This document shows, in pieces, positions 32,290 through 43,922 of a DNA stretch of 64,000 nucleotides (positions are counted from its first letter, which is position 1; the number at the start of each line of letters is the position of its first letter). Source of the DNA: Psococerastis gibbosa (taxonomy: Eukaryota > Arthropoda > Insecta > Psocodea > Psocidae); contig OZ020485.1 of the NCBI GenBank assembly GCA_963971405.1, positions 45,505,469 through 45,569,468 of the forward strand, in the 5' to 3' direction. The position numbers and the translations under genes are program-made. The notes under the pieces are model-generated. The model was not told the DNA's origin. It worked only from the letters and a program-made list of their open reading frames with translations, and made no database searches.

Positions 32290-32415
32290 GTTTGGGTTCC
32301 TGGGACTTCAAAACGTGTAAATCTACTGAAATCTCGAAATCGAAAATTTCGACCATCACAAAGCTTTCATTAAACTACGTGTATTATAGGAATAATAAGA
32401 ATAGGAAAGCAAAAA
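32290..32415 (-). mobile_element. Helentron-like repeat, 5' end fragment
   Basis: The reverse complement carries GCTTTCCTATTC..., AAAGCTTTGTGATGGTCGAAA and TTTTGAAGTCCCAGGAACCC, that is, the first 120 bases of the family. Confidence 0.7.
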
Positions 32416-32836
32416 TGTACAAGATGTGGTGGCCAATATAATAATTTATGAGTCCTTATTTTTGTCGCATTGTTCGCAATAAGAAGCAGTCTAACTGCCC
32501 AAATAACGCGGTGTATCTGCAAGTCATTGAGCCGTGAAAATTATAATGTCGCAAATAATGACTGCTACAGCTACTTTGTGCGGCTCTTCTTCTCAGAATC
32601 GCTTATTTCCTTCATCATTATTATTAAATGCACTTTATTCGACTGTCACAGTCGGAAAATCTGCCAAGTCCAAGTTGAACGATAAATTACCTTTCTGGAC
32701 AAATATCATTACAGTAGAATTTGGTTAGAAGCATATTATTATCGGACGACCCCCCTGTGCGTTTTATGTCGAGTTTCATGGGAAATATCCATTGTTTGCA
32801 GAGCTAACGAAAATGTCACATCCCTTGGAAGAAATT
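32416..32836. other. Unassigned sequence
   Basis: Part of it (about 32760-32820) aligns loosely with 24570-24640 and 61290. No gene. Confidence 0.35.
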
Positions 32837-32844
32837 CCTTAGAT

Positions 32845-33733
32845 CAGGGGTTCCCAAACTGTGGTCCACAGACATATATCAGTTGGTCCACGGAGCAAAA
32901 TAAAATATTAGAAAACTAGTGGACCCGGCGAACTTCGTACCGCCTAACAGTCAATGAATGTCAGGGATTCCGTCAATTTTCCACATTCTCCGTTGTCTGC
33001 ATTACATTTTTCATTGGGCATGTAATACTTCCGCATTTTTCACCCATCCCGTTCCGTGTACTGCTCCGCAGCAGGGTTTATGTCTTTTTACTTTTTCCTG
33101 TGAATTGGCGATTATGCAACCATGCAATGCAGACATATAATTTACAATAAAATAATGTTGCGACTATAAATTGAAATGTAAGCTGTCCTATCTTTCAAGT
33201 TGGGTCGAATTGCACACGGTGTGCAAATCAAATTTAAAATCGGTTGAGTAGTTTAGGAGTCCATCGCAAACAAACATCGACTTCGATGGCCAGGTGGTAA
33301 CGTGCTTGCACTTGTGCGAGTCTTTACACGCCATGCGATCGGAGACGTGTCGCAGTTCAACACGGGTAATAACCTAGCGAGGTGACTGAAGAGGTCAATC
33401 GGATACATTCATTAAATTGTTTGTATGCGATTAACCTTTAAAAAAAAAAAAAAGTGACACGTCATTTTTATATAGGCCTATAAAGATAAAACAGCGGAGT
33501 TATTGGAAATTAGAAGTAAAATACAGTAAGTCTTGGCACTGGACTATGGATTCTCACCGATATCAGTCCCAAAACATTTAATCAAATATTAGCACGTAGG
33601 CCAATTGTAGGTAGAAACTACTTGATCTTGGTCCTAGAATTTGACGATTTTCCTGTTCCAGCCATGGTGGTGGTCCACGGAAAATCATAAAATAATCTAG
33701 TGGTGCACGGACAAAAAAGGTTGGGAACCCCTG
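32845..33733. mobile_element. hAT element remnant with nested repeats
   Basis: Starts CAGGGGTTCCCAAACTGTGG and ends GGTTGGGAACCCCTG, the classic hAT end seen in Charlie/Tip100-like elements. Flanks CCTTAGAT (32837-32844) and CCCTAGAT (33734-33741) match at 7 of 8 bases. The interior holds a second repeat (32917-33280, GACCCGGCGAACTTCGT) and a SINE family 1 copy. No transposase is left. Confidence 0.85.
33281..33453 (+). mobile_element. SINE family 1, copy
   Basis: Best head in the window: GATGGCCAGGTGGTAACGTG (A-box-like) followed by TTGTGCGAGTCT, CATGCGATCGGAGACGTGTC and GACTGAAGAGGTCAATCGGA, with a terminal run of 14 A. It sits inside the hAT remnant. Confidence 0.8.
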
Positions 33734-33741
33734 CCCTAGAT

Positions 33742-35071
33742 AATGCTGACGTTCTGAGGCGAATTGATACAGAAGCCGAGTTGCTGCTGATGACGTTTAA
33801 AATTGGAAACCAACATACTTCGGTCTTCTGATGAGGAAGTTGAGGAACGAGAAGTATCGCATTTTGCATGTAATAAGGGAAGATAGAAAGACTGAAGGCT
33901 TCCAGCAGAAGAAGAACATCCTGGTTGAAAAACTTGAGGTAGTGGTTTGGCAAGTGTACGACTTCCCTTTTCAGAGCAGCAGTCTCCAAGGTCGGAATTT
34001 CCATGATGGTCGCCTAACATCGATAGAAGAGGCATTTAAAGAAGAAGAAGTTTATATGTGGCCGTCACTTATACCGATTGACCACAATTTTGGCACTCCA
34101 GACTCTCCCTTCTTTGAACCAACTCTTTAATGCCAAGTAATGCATCCCGGGTGCCGAACCCGTTCTTGCTAAAACCAAACTGTTCTGCCACCATGTTCGC
34201 ATGACATTGTTGATATATCTCTTTAAAATTATTTTCAGATATATTTTTAGCATTATGACTCATTACGCTGATTGTCCAGTGCTCTTCTGGGTTCCTTTGA
34301 TATAGCCACGGTATATAGTTTTCTTATACTAACGTATAAATAGGAAAGCTAAAACTGTCAACAAAATAGAGTAAATCTATTTGAGATCTTACACACATGT
34401 AATACAGTAGCTGCCATGCATCTCAAAGTTAATGCGAGTAGACGCGTCACAAAAACGGGCAATCAAATTTTTTATTGTCATCTGGTATTGAGCAATCCGC
34501 AGGCTCTTTCCCAGGTGGGCAACCTGTTGTTATAATCGATTGAGATATGAAAAATGTATCCGGCTTTGTAAGCGATTCATCACTTTAAATATGATATGTA
34601 CGTGGCCACATCAAAAAATACCGAAACTTTTGGTAGTAGTGGTAGTACCTACCTCAGAAAGAAGAAACCGGAAACTGGGAACCAATCGTAAAAGCGTTGG
34701 CGTCACTGCATTAGAACAATTTTCTTGATCCGGGTTTGAATTGTCAACAGAGGGGGCCTTAGCCATTGCGAGGCTCCGGGGGGTGGCAAGTCATTGCGAG
34801 GCCCTTTGTCAAGACTTGACGAACGAAATTTTACTTAACCTTTTCGTGTCCAGGGTAGACTCCTTGTTTCTGGTCTCAGCCAAATCGACGCCATCGTCGG
34901 TGCATACACAAAAGAAGAGGAAGGTCTCTTCTCGGTGGTGATGAAAGGATTAACCGCTAGATGTTCCCACTTAATGTTGCCCGGTCGGTTTTTGTCCACG
35001 TGTATAAACGAAATGAAAAACGGGGATTCCCAGAGCGATAGGAGAGCAGACAACTCCCGAGCTGACCCGAG
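33742..35071. other. Mostly unassigned, with one interspersed repeat
   Basis: 33895-33985 (GAACATCCTGGTTGAAAAAC, CAGTGGTTTGGCA-like) recurs at 39350-39437 inverted and at 42975-43040. A Helentron-like scrap lies at 34322-34350. The frames at 33618-34130 overlap on opposite strands and I do not accept them as genes. Confidence 0.45.
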
Positions 35072-35320
35072 CAGTGGCGTAACGATAGGTTTTCGAAGGG
35101 GGGTGGTGTATAATTTGGCACCTTGGTGTCCTTTGCGCATGAGACCTAAAGGAGGGGTGAGACGCTTTGAAAAAATATGCCGGAAATAGTGGGATTTTAC
35201 GCATTTTGATGGCAGCAACATTTAGATTTTACAGGCAATGAATATAATTGCAAAGAAGGGGACCGGGGGTCTCCCCTGAGTGAAATCTTTTGAAAAATTG
35301 GCTTGAAATAGTAATGAGTC
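35072..35320. mobile_element. hAT-like non-autonomous element, 5' part
   Basis: Begins CAGTGGCGTAACGATAGG and continues with TTTTCGAAGGGGGGTGG and TTTTACGCATTTTGATGGC like 30341. No right end was found. Confidence 0.55.
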
Positions 35321-35351
35321 TATCTTTATGGCTGTGGAAGGAGTAATTAAT

Positions 35352-35515
35352 CCTAACGTTTCGTCAACACCCACGGTCGATATTTTCAGTGGATACTCGT
35401 AAACTTGGACGATTGTATCTCAGGAACTCAGTTCCATACTGAGCCTCCGTGTTGTTATCTTTGAAGTCACATATACGGAAAATATCCACCGCAGATGTCG
35501 ACGAAACGTTTGGAA
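35352..35515. mobile_element. Foldback MITE of the AACGTTTCGTCAACA family, diverged copy
   Basis: AACGTTTCGTCAACACCCAC at the left and GTCGACGAAACGTTTGG at the right form diverged inverted arms. It is related to 58802-59032 by the arm sequence and the GATTGTATCTC block. Confidence 0.6.
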
Positions 35516-35540
35516 GTGTTTTCATTAGTTTTCATTAGCG

Positions 35541-35885
35541 CGGATTCGCTGTTCCATCAGTTTACAGATTACTTCCGATATTTTTTGATCAGACCACGTA
35601 GGCTATCCTGTATCATCATATGAACCCAGATATCTCGCCGAATAAGCTAATAATCCAATTTAAAAAATAAAAACTGTTTTTGCCATGTCGTGATATAACC
35701 TTTAGAAGTTAGCTTTCAAATAGACCACGACCCATTACCCCGGATTCGCTGTTCCATCAGTTTACAGATTTCTTCCGATATTTTTTGATCAGACCACGTA
35801 GGCTACCCTATCTCATCATATGAAGTCAGATATCGCGCCGAATGAGCTAATCCAATTAAAAAAAAAAAAAGTTTTTGCCATGTCA
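35541..35885. repeat. Direct repeat, 202-base offset
   Basis: About 150 bases starting CGGATTCGCTGTTCCATCAG at 35541 recur at 35743 with over 90 percent identity. They are separated by about 50 bases. No coding. Confidence 0.85.
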
Positions 35886-36268
35886 TGGGAACCCAGGAGC
35901 AATGAACTTGCGTGGGAGGGTACCTGCGAGAGCTTCCAAATGCTCTCAGGTCGCTTTGTGCGAATCAATCAAACCCGGGCAGCTGTATAACTTTTGTATG
36001 ACTTATGATGTCATGTTCGGCTTGGAAAAGAGCTGAGTCGTAATTAACTTGTGTAATGGGGGAGAGGATAAAGATGAGCTTTATGCATATCAATCAAATG
36101 TTAACTGTTTTATTGCCAAGCTGGATGAAATTCGCAACTTTGTGTCGATTTTGCAACGGTTAGTTTAAAACTGATCGATTTTCATCAAAATCGTTTTAAA
36201 GACTGGTCTCGAAAAAGTCCTGAGTCCTGAGGCTGACACCCTCCGCTTCTAGGGACGCCCGATTCCTC
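35886..36268. other. Unassigned sequence
   Basis: No gene or repeat recognised. Confidence 0.35.
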
Positions 36269-36466
36269 ATGTTCGTGTTGAGGTCCCAAGAAAAACTCAA
36301 TCTGCTTGGTGGCTCCTTCCACGCCCGGTGTAACTGTGAGGCGGATCAGGATACCGCCCACCTGCTGGTCTGTCCACTTCTGCCATCTGGTCCCTGTACC
36401 ATTGAGGACCTGCATGAAGCGAACGACAAAGCCGTCCAAGCTGCTCATTTTTGGACAATTAATTAA
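36269..36466 (+). mobile_element. LINE ORF2 C-terminal zinc-knuckle fragment
   Basis: Plus strand encodes RCNCEADQDTAHLLVCPLLP followed by GPCTIEDLHEAN and ends at a stop after FWTIN. The C-x-C...H-x4-C knuckle followed by CTxEDL is typical of the end of Jockey-type LINE polymerases. Confidence 0.7.
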
Positions 36467-36510
36467 ATTCGTGTCTCCCTGGACACGTGAAGGATGTAAG
36501 TATCAGGGCT

Positions 36511-36627
36511 GATTAATATGAATACTAATATCGAACTAGGAGCACTATTCCAGAAACCATCCATTATTAAAGACATTAAAGCATGGAGACTTAGATGGCT
36601 GGGTCACGTCGAAAGTACCAAATTCTA
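36511..36627 (+). mobile_element. LINE ORF2 thumb-region fragment, second family
   Basis: Plus strand reads FQKPSIIKDIKAWRLRWLGH then VESTKF. RLRWLGHV is a strong C-terminal reverse transcriptase motif. It is unrelated in order to the preceding fragment, so this is a separate truncated insertion. Confidence 0.65.
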
Positions 36628-37817
36628 ATATGCTTCTATTGTTCGTTTTATCATTATGTACCCAATCGCCGATATTCTTCATTATACTACAATAGTAGCA
36701 ATTAGCATATACAGTATATATATTTATTCGACAACAGCGTGCCCTATAGCTTCCATTGAGGTCAAACCGTGCTATACGCCCATACGGTGAAGTAGTTATA
36801 TGTACATGGTATGTGGACATGCAGTATTTGTGGCGGCCACATACTATATGCTACATAACATATATAATAATAATAATGCACAGTATGTACAATATATGCT
36901 ATAAAATTAAGGAGACACTTAAAAATTTATGTCGTCTTATTGATGCGAACAATATTTCCGGTTAACTCTAATTTGTACAAAAGAAAAGGAAAAACTGATA
37001 GGACGGATATAGATCGACAGACAGAATCAATAATTTCATCAAAAATTCAGCGGGCCTGCTATGGTGATTTTTTTTTTAAGCTAAACCTGGGATTAAAAAT
37101 TTATTCAAGCTAATTTTAGAATAGAAATTGCTCATCAAAATTGTTTTGTTTACATTTTTAACCCCAACAAACGACATAGCAGGCCTATAGGCAATAATTG
37201 AAAAGGCGCCAAAAGAGCGCGAAATCTGCTTCTGGGCGAGAAGTAGGAAACTTAGCCTATGAGTGTAGGAACTTACATTGTATTTTCAGACACTTCCTAT
37301 GTAGGTAAATTCAGTAAACTATAGTGAAATTTTTAATTAATGATACGAAGAGAGGAAATAGTAACTACCGGTGTAAGGAGGCGATTACTTTTGTTATTAT
37401 GCCTATTATTCGTATTGCATAAAAAGCTATTAATTGAGTATTTATATGCCTACGTATTATGTACACGTCTGCCTGCGATATGTCCGTAGCTGGATTTCTT
37501 CCCAGCGAAAGTAGAGCTACTTGCTTCTGGAGTCAGTCTGCTGGTCCCTTGAGCCCTGTCAGTGGCGAATATATAAAATGTATGTCTTAGGGGCAAAACC
37601 AGATTGACTCAAATAACTGTCAACTTCTTGCCACGAAAAGAGGCCCGAGATGGTGTTGAATTCTACTAATCAAGCCGCTTACCGCTCACTGTTGCCCCGA
37701 GCATCTATTTGATCTGGCTGTCTTTCATACCGTCCCGTGGCATGCTGTCTCGTCTGTGTCCTGTTTCCCCAGCAAACGCCTCTGCTTCCCCCGCGTGCAT
37801 CCCTGGATTAATATTGT
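36628..37817. other. Unassigned sequence
   Basis: No clear gene or repeat end. AT-rich with ATAATAATA and ATATA runs. Confidence 0.35.
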
Positions 37818-37976
37818 GAGTGTATCCGATTGACCTCTTCACCTCTTCAGTCATCTCCCTCTATAGGTAACTTAATACCTGTTTTCAGTTACGACAGGTC
37901 TTCCATTGAGTATTCCATCGCATGCTGTGTGGAGACTCGCACAAGCAACCCACCAACTGATATGCCACCGGACACC
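37818..37976 (-). mobile_element. SINE family 1, diverged copy
   Basis: Minus orientation carries TGTGCGAGTCTCCACACAGC, CATGCGATGG and GACTGAAGAGG. It is more diverged than the other copies. Confidence 0.6.
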
Positions 37977-37990
37977 TTGTACCTTGTTTA

Positions 37991-38471
37991 GGCGGGTATT
38001 CCACATACGTACATCGTCAATGGAAATTATGAAATTGAAGGACATTTCAATTTTTCATTGATGGCGGCCATTCCACATGTTTTTCAAAAATTGACAATTT
38101 TCTATTGAAACGTATGCGCCAAAATTTTGAAATTTGTTTGCATTTGTTTTTGAAATTTTGTTTGTATTTGTTTTCTTCGTACACTTATTATTTTTAATAA
38201 AACCTTATAATAGTAGGAGATCCGAAGTAAGATCGACCTTCACCGATCTGTTTAATGGATGAAAACGGTTTTTAAAAAAAATCAATTAAAATAATTGTAC
38301 TTGACACACTTGACATATCCCATAACGCCATTTTTTAATTTTAGTTTGTTTGTGATTTTACTCTATGATCAATTGATCATTGATCAATTTTAACAATGGC
38401 ATAGAGTAAAATTGAAATGTCCTTCAATTCCATAATTTTCATTGACGATGTACGTATGTGGAATACCCGCC
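37991..38471. mobile_element. PIF/Harbinger-like MITE, copy c
   Basis: Ends GGCGGGTATTCCACATACGT and inverse, with arms of about 60 bases including ATTGAAGGACATTTCAATTTT, flanked by TTA on both sides (37988-37990, 38472-38474). The termini differ from copies a, b, e and f, but the core (GACATATCCCATAACGCCAT, ATTGATCATTGATCAATTTT) is the same. Confidence 0.85.
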
Positions 38472-38597
38472 TTAACAAAACGTACTGATGTATGAACGGG
38501 ATGCAAACAAGAACACCTATGCTGGAGCAATGAGGGTATCGCGGTATCCAACAAATATTGCTATTGCTTTGTTTTTTAAAATGAATTGCATAGCCTG

Positions 38598-38729
38598 CAA
38601 ACAATTCAACCTCACTGAGTACCTAACTTATACTTGTGTTGAGTTACGACACGTATCCGATGGTATGGTATGTAGAAACTCGCAGTCGCACAAGTGCAAG
38701 CCCGCTACCACCATGCCACCGAAGCCGAT
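38598..38729 (-). mobile_element. SINE family 1, copy
   Basis: Minus orientation reads ATCGGCTTCGGTGGCATGGT then GGTAGCGGGCTTGCACTTGTG, with a good A box (TGGCATGGTGG). It is truncated at the 3' side. Confidence 0.65.
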
Positions 38730-38938
38730 AAATGCGAATGACCTCGTGCAGTTCATACGATGACGTATGGTGACAGAAGAAACAATAACAATGACTCAGA
38801 TTATAGCCCCCACAAAACTGTGGCCCCCGCAGACATGGGTGACGACTAAACTAGCGCCGCCAACAATAGCCGTGGGCGTTTTACGAACTAAATCAGTGGC
38901 GCAGCCTTAAAGCTATTGTTATTTGTTAGGTGCCCATT

Positions 38939-39312
38939 CCATTGACCGGCTAGGGCTATTTCCAAAAACGGTGACGTGGTAGCAGACATTCAAGACTTAG
39001 GTGGCGTTTCCACCGACCTCGCATTACAGAATTGACGGAAATGTTTATTTTCCTCTATGCCATAGTTAAAATTGATCAATGATCATATAGTAAAATCACA
39101 AACAAACAAACTAAAATTAAAAAAGGACGTCATGGGATATGTTAAGTACAAACATTTTAATAGATTTCTATAAAAAGAAAAATTCTAATTTCCGTCAATG
39201 TCATTTGTATTCAGCAATGCGAGGTCGGTGGAAACGCCCCCTAAGTCTTGAATGTCTGCTACCACATCACCGTTTTTGTAAATAGCCCTAGCCGGTCGAT
39301 GGAATGGGCGCC
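38939..39312. mobile_element. PIF/Harbinger-like MITE, copy b
   Basis: Ends GGTGCCCATTCCATTGACCG and CGGTCGATGGAATGGGCGCC. TTA flanks both sides (38936-38938, 39313-39315). It has the same two-layer arms as copy a. Confidence 0.85.
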
Positions 39313-39349
39313 TTATCCGTACAGAACAAGAACATAATTTTGTGTATTT

Positions 39350-39437
39350 TCTCGCCATTACCCTTCTGACCTTATGATAACCTAAATGATGCCAAACCAC
39401 TGCCTCAGGTTTTTCAACCAGGATGTTCTTCTTCTTC
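39350..39437 (-). repeat. Interspersed repeat (AACATCCTGGTTGAAAAACC)
   Basis: Inverted relative to 33895-33985 and 42975-43040, sharing GAACATCCTGGTTGAAAAAC and GGCAGTGGTTTGGCATCATT. It is a fragment of an unidentified repeat. Confidence 0.55.
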
Positions 39438-39440
39438 TAC

Positions 39441-39582
39441 GGCGGGGTTTCCACATCCGTCAATGGACAATGGTAAATATGGTTTTGACGTAGTAGCAGA
39501 CATTTTTAGTATGTCTTTAATGTCTGCTAAAACGTCAATACCACATTTACCATTGACCATTGACGTATGTGGAAACCCCGCC
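39441..39582. mobile_element. Short foldback MITE (142 bases)
   Basis: Ends GGCGGGGTTTCCACATCCGT and inverse, with nearly the whole element in the two arms, flanked by TAC on both sides (39438-39440, 39583-39585). The ends are those of the PIF-like group. Confidence 0.85.
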
Positions 39583-40382
39583 TACTGTGAGTCCTCTTTC
39601 ATTACTTTGCGGCTGTTGAACGAGAAATAAATTAATTTCGCCAATAATGCATTGTTAACTAAATATTTTCAAATCTCTCCCTTAAAGAGAGCTTGGTCGT
39701 TAGTTTCAAATAAATTTAGGCACCGTACGGTTTATTGAACATTTTTCGAGTGTAACCCTGTCGCATTATCCATCTTTAGATTACAGTATTGGTTCTTGCT
39801 TATATCTATCGAATGTTGGTATATTTAGCATGGAGAATTATCGTGTAGTCCATAACTGGGTGGGGCAGGTACTCAGGTTTTTTGGCGTGGGCAGCAGCTC
39901 ACCACCTCACGGGTAAAACCAGTCAATTTTAATTACTACTTTTCTCTGTTCCAATTATATTTTTATTAATTGTTTAGACTGCAGGGAGTGGACTCTTGGG
40001 ACTTTACTATTTTAAGACGTCAGGGGAAAAACAGGAAAGGTGCACTTTTGGTCGAAATTGAGATAATGGTGGCATTCTGTTCAGTTTTTAATGTAGTTTT
40101 AGATGACCTAACAAAACCGAAGAAAACCAAGTAAGGTTCTGCACAAATGGCGTGGGGGAAAAAACAGAATGCATGGGAAGAAACGGCTACTTTCAACTTT
40201 AAATTCGATTTCTGAAAAATCCACTTTTGATCACCTTACCGGTTTTTCCCCCGTCGTCTTCATTTGTTTTCTAAAAGGATAACAATAATATGCCTAAATA
40301 CTGTTGAGCTGAAGTTCATCAGAACAGGAAGAAGAACTGGAAGTGATGAGATGAGAGTTCGGGGTGGAAGAACTACAAATAA
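39583..40382. other. Unassigned sequence
   Basis: No gene or repeat recognised. Confidence 0.35.
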
Positions 40383-40572
40383 TGATTTTTTTTTTGTTGT
40401 TCCATAACCAACCCAGCGGAGTTATGGCTATGAACCCCTCTCTTACATTCAACTATTGTCCGCTTGCTTTACATTCCCTCTGAAGCATGGCCAGAAAATG
40501 TAGCAAGTGTGGGACTCGATCCAAAAACCTATCGGGGGAAAGTCGCAGTCCGTACCACTACTCTACAATAAG
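40383..40572 (-). mobile_element. SINE family 2, most complete copy
   Basis: In minus orientation: TAGAGTAGTGGTACGGACTG (A box), 25 bases on GGATCGAGTCCCACACTTGC (B box), then the body TACATTTTCTGGCCATGC, GTAAGAGAGGGGTTCATAGC and TTGGTTATGGAAC, and a T-rich end. It links the head at 29068 with the bodies at 24664 and 52083. Confidence 0.8.
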
Positions 40573-41891
40573 ACCGTTTTCGATTCCTCAAATGCAGTTG
40601 TACAGTGGGAATGTTAGGGAAACAGGTTTCGTTATGGCTTCATTTTTCTAATTGAAAAACTGGAGGTCTATTTTTCCACTTTCTCTAAGTTTCCTATTTT
40701 CCCTTAGAGTAAGCCCAACACAGTGAAGACCCCTAGTAGGCTATGAGTAATAAATAGGATATTGAAAGGGGAAATCTGTGAATCCTAAAACAAGTTACTA
40801 ATTGATTTCATTTCATTTGAAATCGCGGTCTAAAATTAATTCAATGTCTACCCTATGGGATTCCCCAGACATCTAATCCCATTTCCCAGAAAAGTGTGTT
40901 ATCTCCTTGGAACTCGGTATACGTCGCACAATCAACTTGTTCCATTAGAACGTGCAACAGATAGATGATCGCTCTACAATGAAAATTGTTTCTCAGAAGT
41001 TCGATACCATCAGTTCAAGTAGTTGTTATGGTAGATGATACATAAATGTTTGAGAATAATTCTCAGAAAATTATGAGAATGTTTTTTCTTTCGGAATGTT
41101 TGTGGCATAAAAAATATATTTAAGAAAAAATCTTGGGCTAAACATTATATTTTAAAGATTTATACCGTAACTGTAACCGTATGTACTTAATAAATTAAAT
41201 AAATAAATATATATATATATATAATTATATAACAAATACTTAAGAGGAGGTAACGGGATGCTCTGTGTGGTACGCGAAGAAAAAATAGTGAGAAACGCTG
41301 TTTTTATTTTTTTTATTTTTTTTATTTTTTTTATTTTTTTAAAGCGCGGGTCCCTGTTGGGAATTTGCGCTAGGAAATTGGGAATGTTTACCGATTATTT
41401 AGTGGTAGAGAGTTATCCGTTCTTTTGTGTAAGTAGTGGGAAAACGCTGTTGTAAAGCATAGGCCTATATAATTTATTTATTTATTTATATCAAATCTCG
41501 TAGCCAATTTATAATCCGTGTATAACTTTGTTCAATAGGCTATTATAGCTAGCATGTCTTATACAGTTATACAATAATACAGCGCCTAAACAATAATGTG
41601 AGTGACATATAGGTCTAATGCATTAATTCTTTAGCACACGCAGCAGTTTAATACCTTATCGATGAATGTCATTGTATTGTCAGTGGGAACAAGTAGCGCG
41701 AATAAATTGTTACTAATGGATTAGTACCTAATGGTCAATAATGGACACCTACTATATAGGTATGGGTACTTTACTTAATACTTGAACGGTTGAGTATACC
41801 TAATGTAACAGGTTCATGTTGATTACAATCAAATTTAAAACGAGCTATCTTAATCTAAAGAGACCGATATGGCGATATTGATACCCGGCTG
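40573..41891. other. Unassigned, with simple repeats
   Basis: Contains ATATATAT near 41210 and a TTTTTTATT repeat at 41301-41340. No gene. Confidence 0.4.
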
Positions 41892-41899
41892 CCCCTTTC

Positions 41900-42207
41900 C
41901 AGGGCCAGATTAACCTTCTCTGGGCCCCTAGGCAATTAAATTGGTGGGCCCCCTCCCACCTCTACGGGGTCTATGTCTATAGTCTTACTATAGGTAAGAT
42001 GGCAACCAAGAACTAATATTACAATACTAAGTATATCATATTTCAAATAATATATAAAAATAATATTTTTAATAGTTTTGGCTGGAAAACTTTCTGTTTT
42101 AAAAATTTCAGATTTACAATATTATGACAAGCACATTTTTCAAGGTATTATGAAAGGCTTTGAAAAATTAGATAATAAATTAATAGTTAGTTGGTGATCC
42201 GGCACTG
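41900..42207. mobile_element. hAT-type MITE with perfect 8-base duplication
   Basis: Starts CAGGGCCAGATTAACC and ends GGTGATCCGGCACTG. CCCCTTTC flanks both sides (41892-41899, 42208-42215). Its ends are related to those of 17731-18001. Confidence 0.9.
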
Positions 42208-42221
42208 CCCCTTTCTGATGG

Positions 42222-42290
42222 CGTAGTTTTTTCTATATCTTCTATTTCGGTTAAAACCAGGAGGTTACCTCTTCAACCAAAGTTAATTTA
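42222..42290 (+). mobile_element. SINE family 3, tail fragment
   Basis: Shares TTTTCTATATCTTCTATTTC and TACCTCTTCAACCAAAGTTA with the tail of the copy at 32163-32285. Confidence 0.5.
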
Positions 42291-43547
42291 ATGTCATTGT
42301 TATATAGGGGTCTATATATATAACATATAATACTTCATTATAATGCGCAATTGATACCAGATCCAATCTTACTAACTTACTATACAACAAAAGTTTATGG
42401 GTCACTAAGCATCGATTGCGAGTAAAATCGAGTCTTTTGATCCGATTTGATACTTCAATCGAATCCATCGTCCCTATGGCCTGTACGAAAAAAAAGTAGT
42501 GGAAAATAACGAAGCAAATATAAGAATTAAGATACCATAACAAATCATGTGGATACCTCTTATTATAAAAAAGGTTGTCGTTCAACGTTACAAAAACGAA
42601 TACATCCTTAAAAGTTCTACAATGGGCGGTATCCGCAAAAGGCACAATCACGTCTCATCCAACTGTTTCATTTTTTTTTTTTTGAAAGTTGTTACAATTG
42701 GTAATAAAATTATAAACAAGACGGCGTGACGAATGTCATGGCACGTCAGTCTGTCCAATAATGCAAAAACAAAACGGCCCGCCATGATGGATGGATTGCA
42801 AAGATCAGCCAGCAGTGGCAACGAATTGCTATACGTCACCATTGACATTGAAGGCATAGATAATTTTGTTGGCTGCCCGCAAAATTAAGAAACGGAAATG
42901 AACATGCTTGCGCCATGAGAATGGAGGAGGCATGTTATAATCCTAGGGTAGATATAGAAGGGCTAAAGGACTCCCTGTAGGAAAAGAATATCCTGGTTGA
43001 AAATCCAGCGGCAGTGGTTTGGCATGCGACTTCCGTTTTCATGACAATCGCGGGGCCGATGAAAGACTCAAAATTGGCTTCAATGGAAAAAAATGACAAT
43101 TTTCTTTCTTTCATTAAATTTTGAGAGATAAGCCTCCAGACTCCAGAGGAGACGGCCAACGGCACAACGTTCACTGTTCTGTCTAGCGTACATCAATAGG
43201 CTTCTCTTAATGACCGAAAGGAGTAACTACAGGGCGTAAAGTTGGGGGGGGGGCACGGTCCAACTTGCACCCCCCCCCCCCGCTCCTTCTGGGTAAAACC
43301 TTATTATTTTTCTCCTATATTTTCAATTTTTCCTTAAATCCTGCCTGACGACGTCATAAAGTCAACTTAGTTTTGCCCCCGCCATCATTCCAAAACTATA
43401 ATAACTATAGTAACTATAATAACAAGACCAAGTATTGAATATACGATAGGTATAAGCACTACAGTAACCTCAACCTTGACAGCCTATACAAACCTATTAC
43501 CTACACACCTACATCTACAGCATATACCTTACTGCCTATAGCTTGAA
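42291..43547. other. Unassigned, with a repeat fragment at 42975-43040
   Basis: Only the AAGAATATCCTGGTTGAAAA repeat is recognised. G and C runs lie at 43245-43280. No gene. Confidence 0.4.
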
Positions 43548-43922
43548 ATGGTGTGGCGGTTAACTCCCGAATTGCTGGTATCAAAATTATTCATCCCTCC
43601 TCAGAAAGAGAAAGGATGGGCGTTACATACACATAGACTGAATGTCAGTAGAAGGACGACTCGAACGACCACAGCCCTGGTTACTGGCAACGGTATGTTC
43701 AGAGCCCACATGGCCAAACAGGGTCATGAAGGTCCAACCGTCTGCCGGCACTGCAATGAGTCCGAGGAAACCGCGGAACACGTGGTTGGGCACTGCCCAG
43801 CCCTGTGGCGGGCGCGGTTGGACTGTTTTGGGACTGCCTACATCGACCAGGTCGATCTGATTGACTTGCCACTGAAGGACATGGCTTTTTTTTTGCTAAC
43901 AGGGTTAAGCTGCTGTTTTTGA
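43548..43922 (+). mobile_element. LINE ORF2 C-terminus (R1/Jockey-like)
   Basis: Open frame with TTRTTTALVTGNGMFRAHMA, then CRHCNESEETAEHVVGHCPA, the CxxC...H-x4-C knuckle that ends many R1/Jockey-group reverse transcriptases. It stops after a further 35 residues. 5'-truncated. Confidence 0.8.

Noticed and set aside
33618-34130. Overlapping frames of about 100-128 codons on both strands
   Set aside because: They are mutually exclusive, lie on an interspersed repeat recurring at 39350 and 42975, and show no conserved motif.
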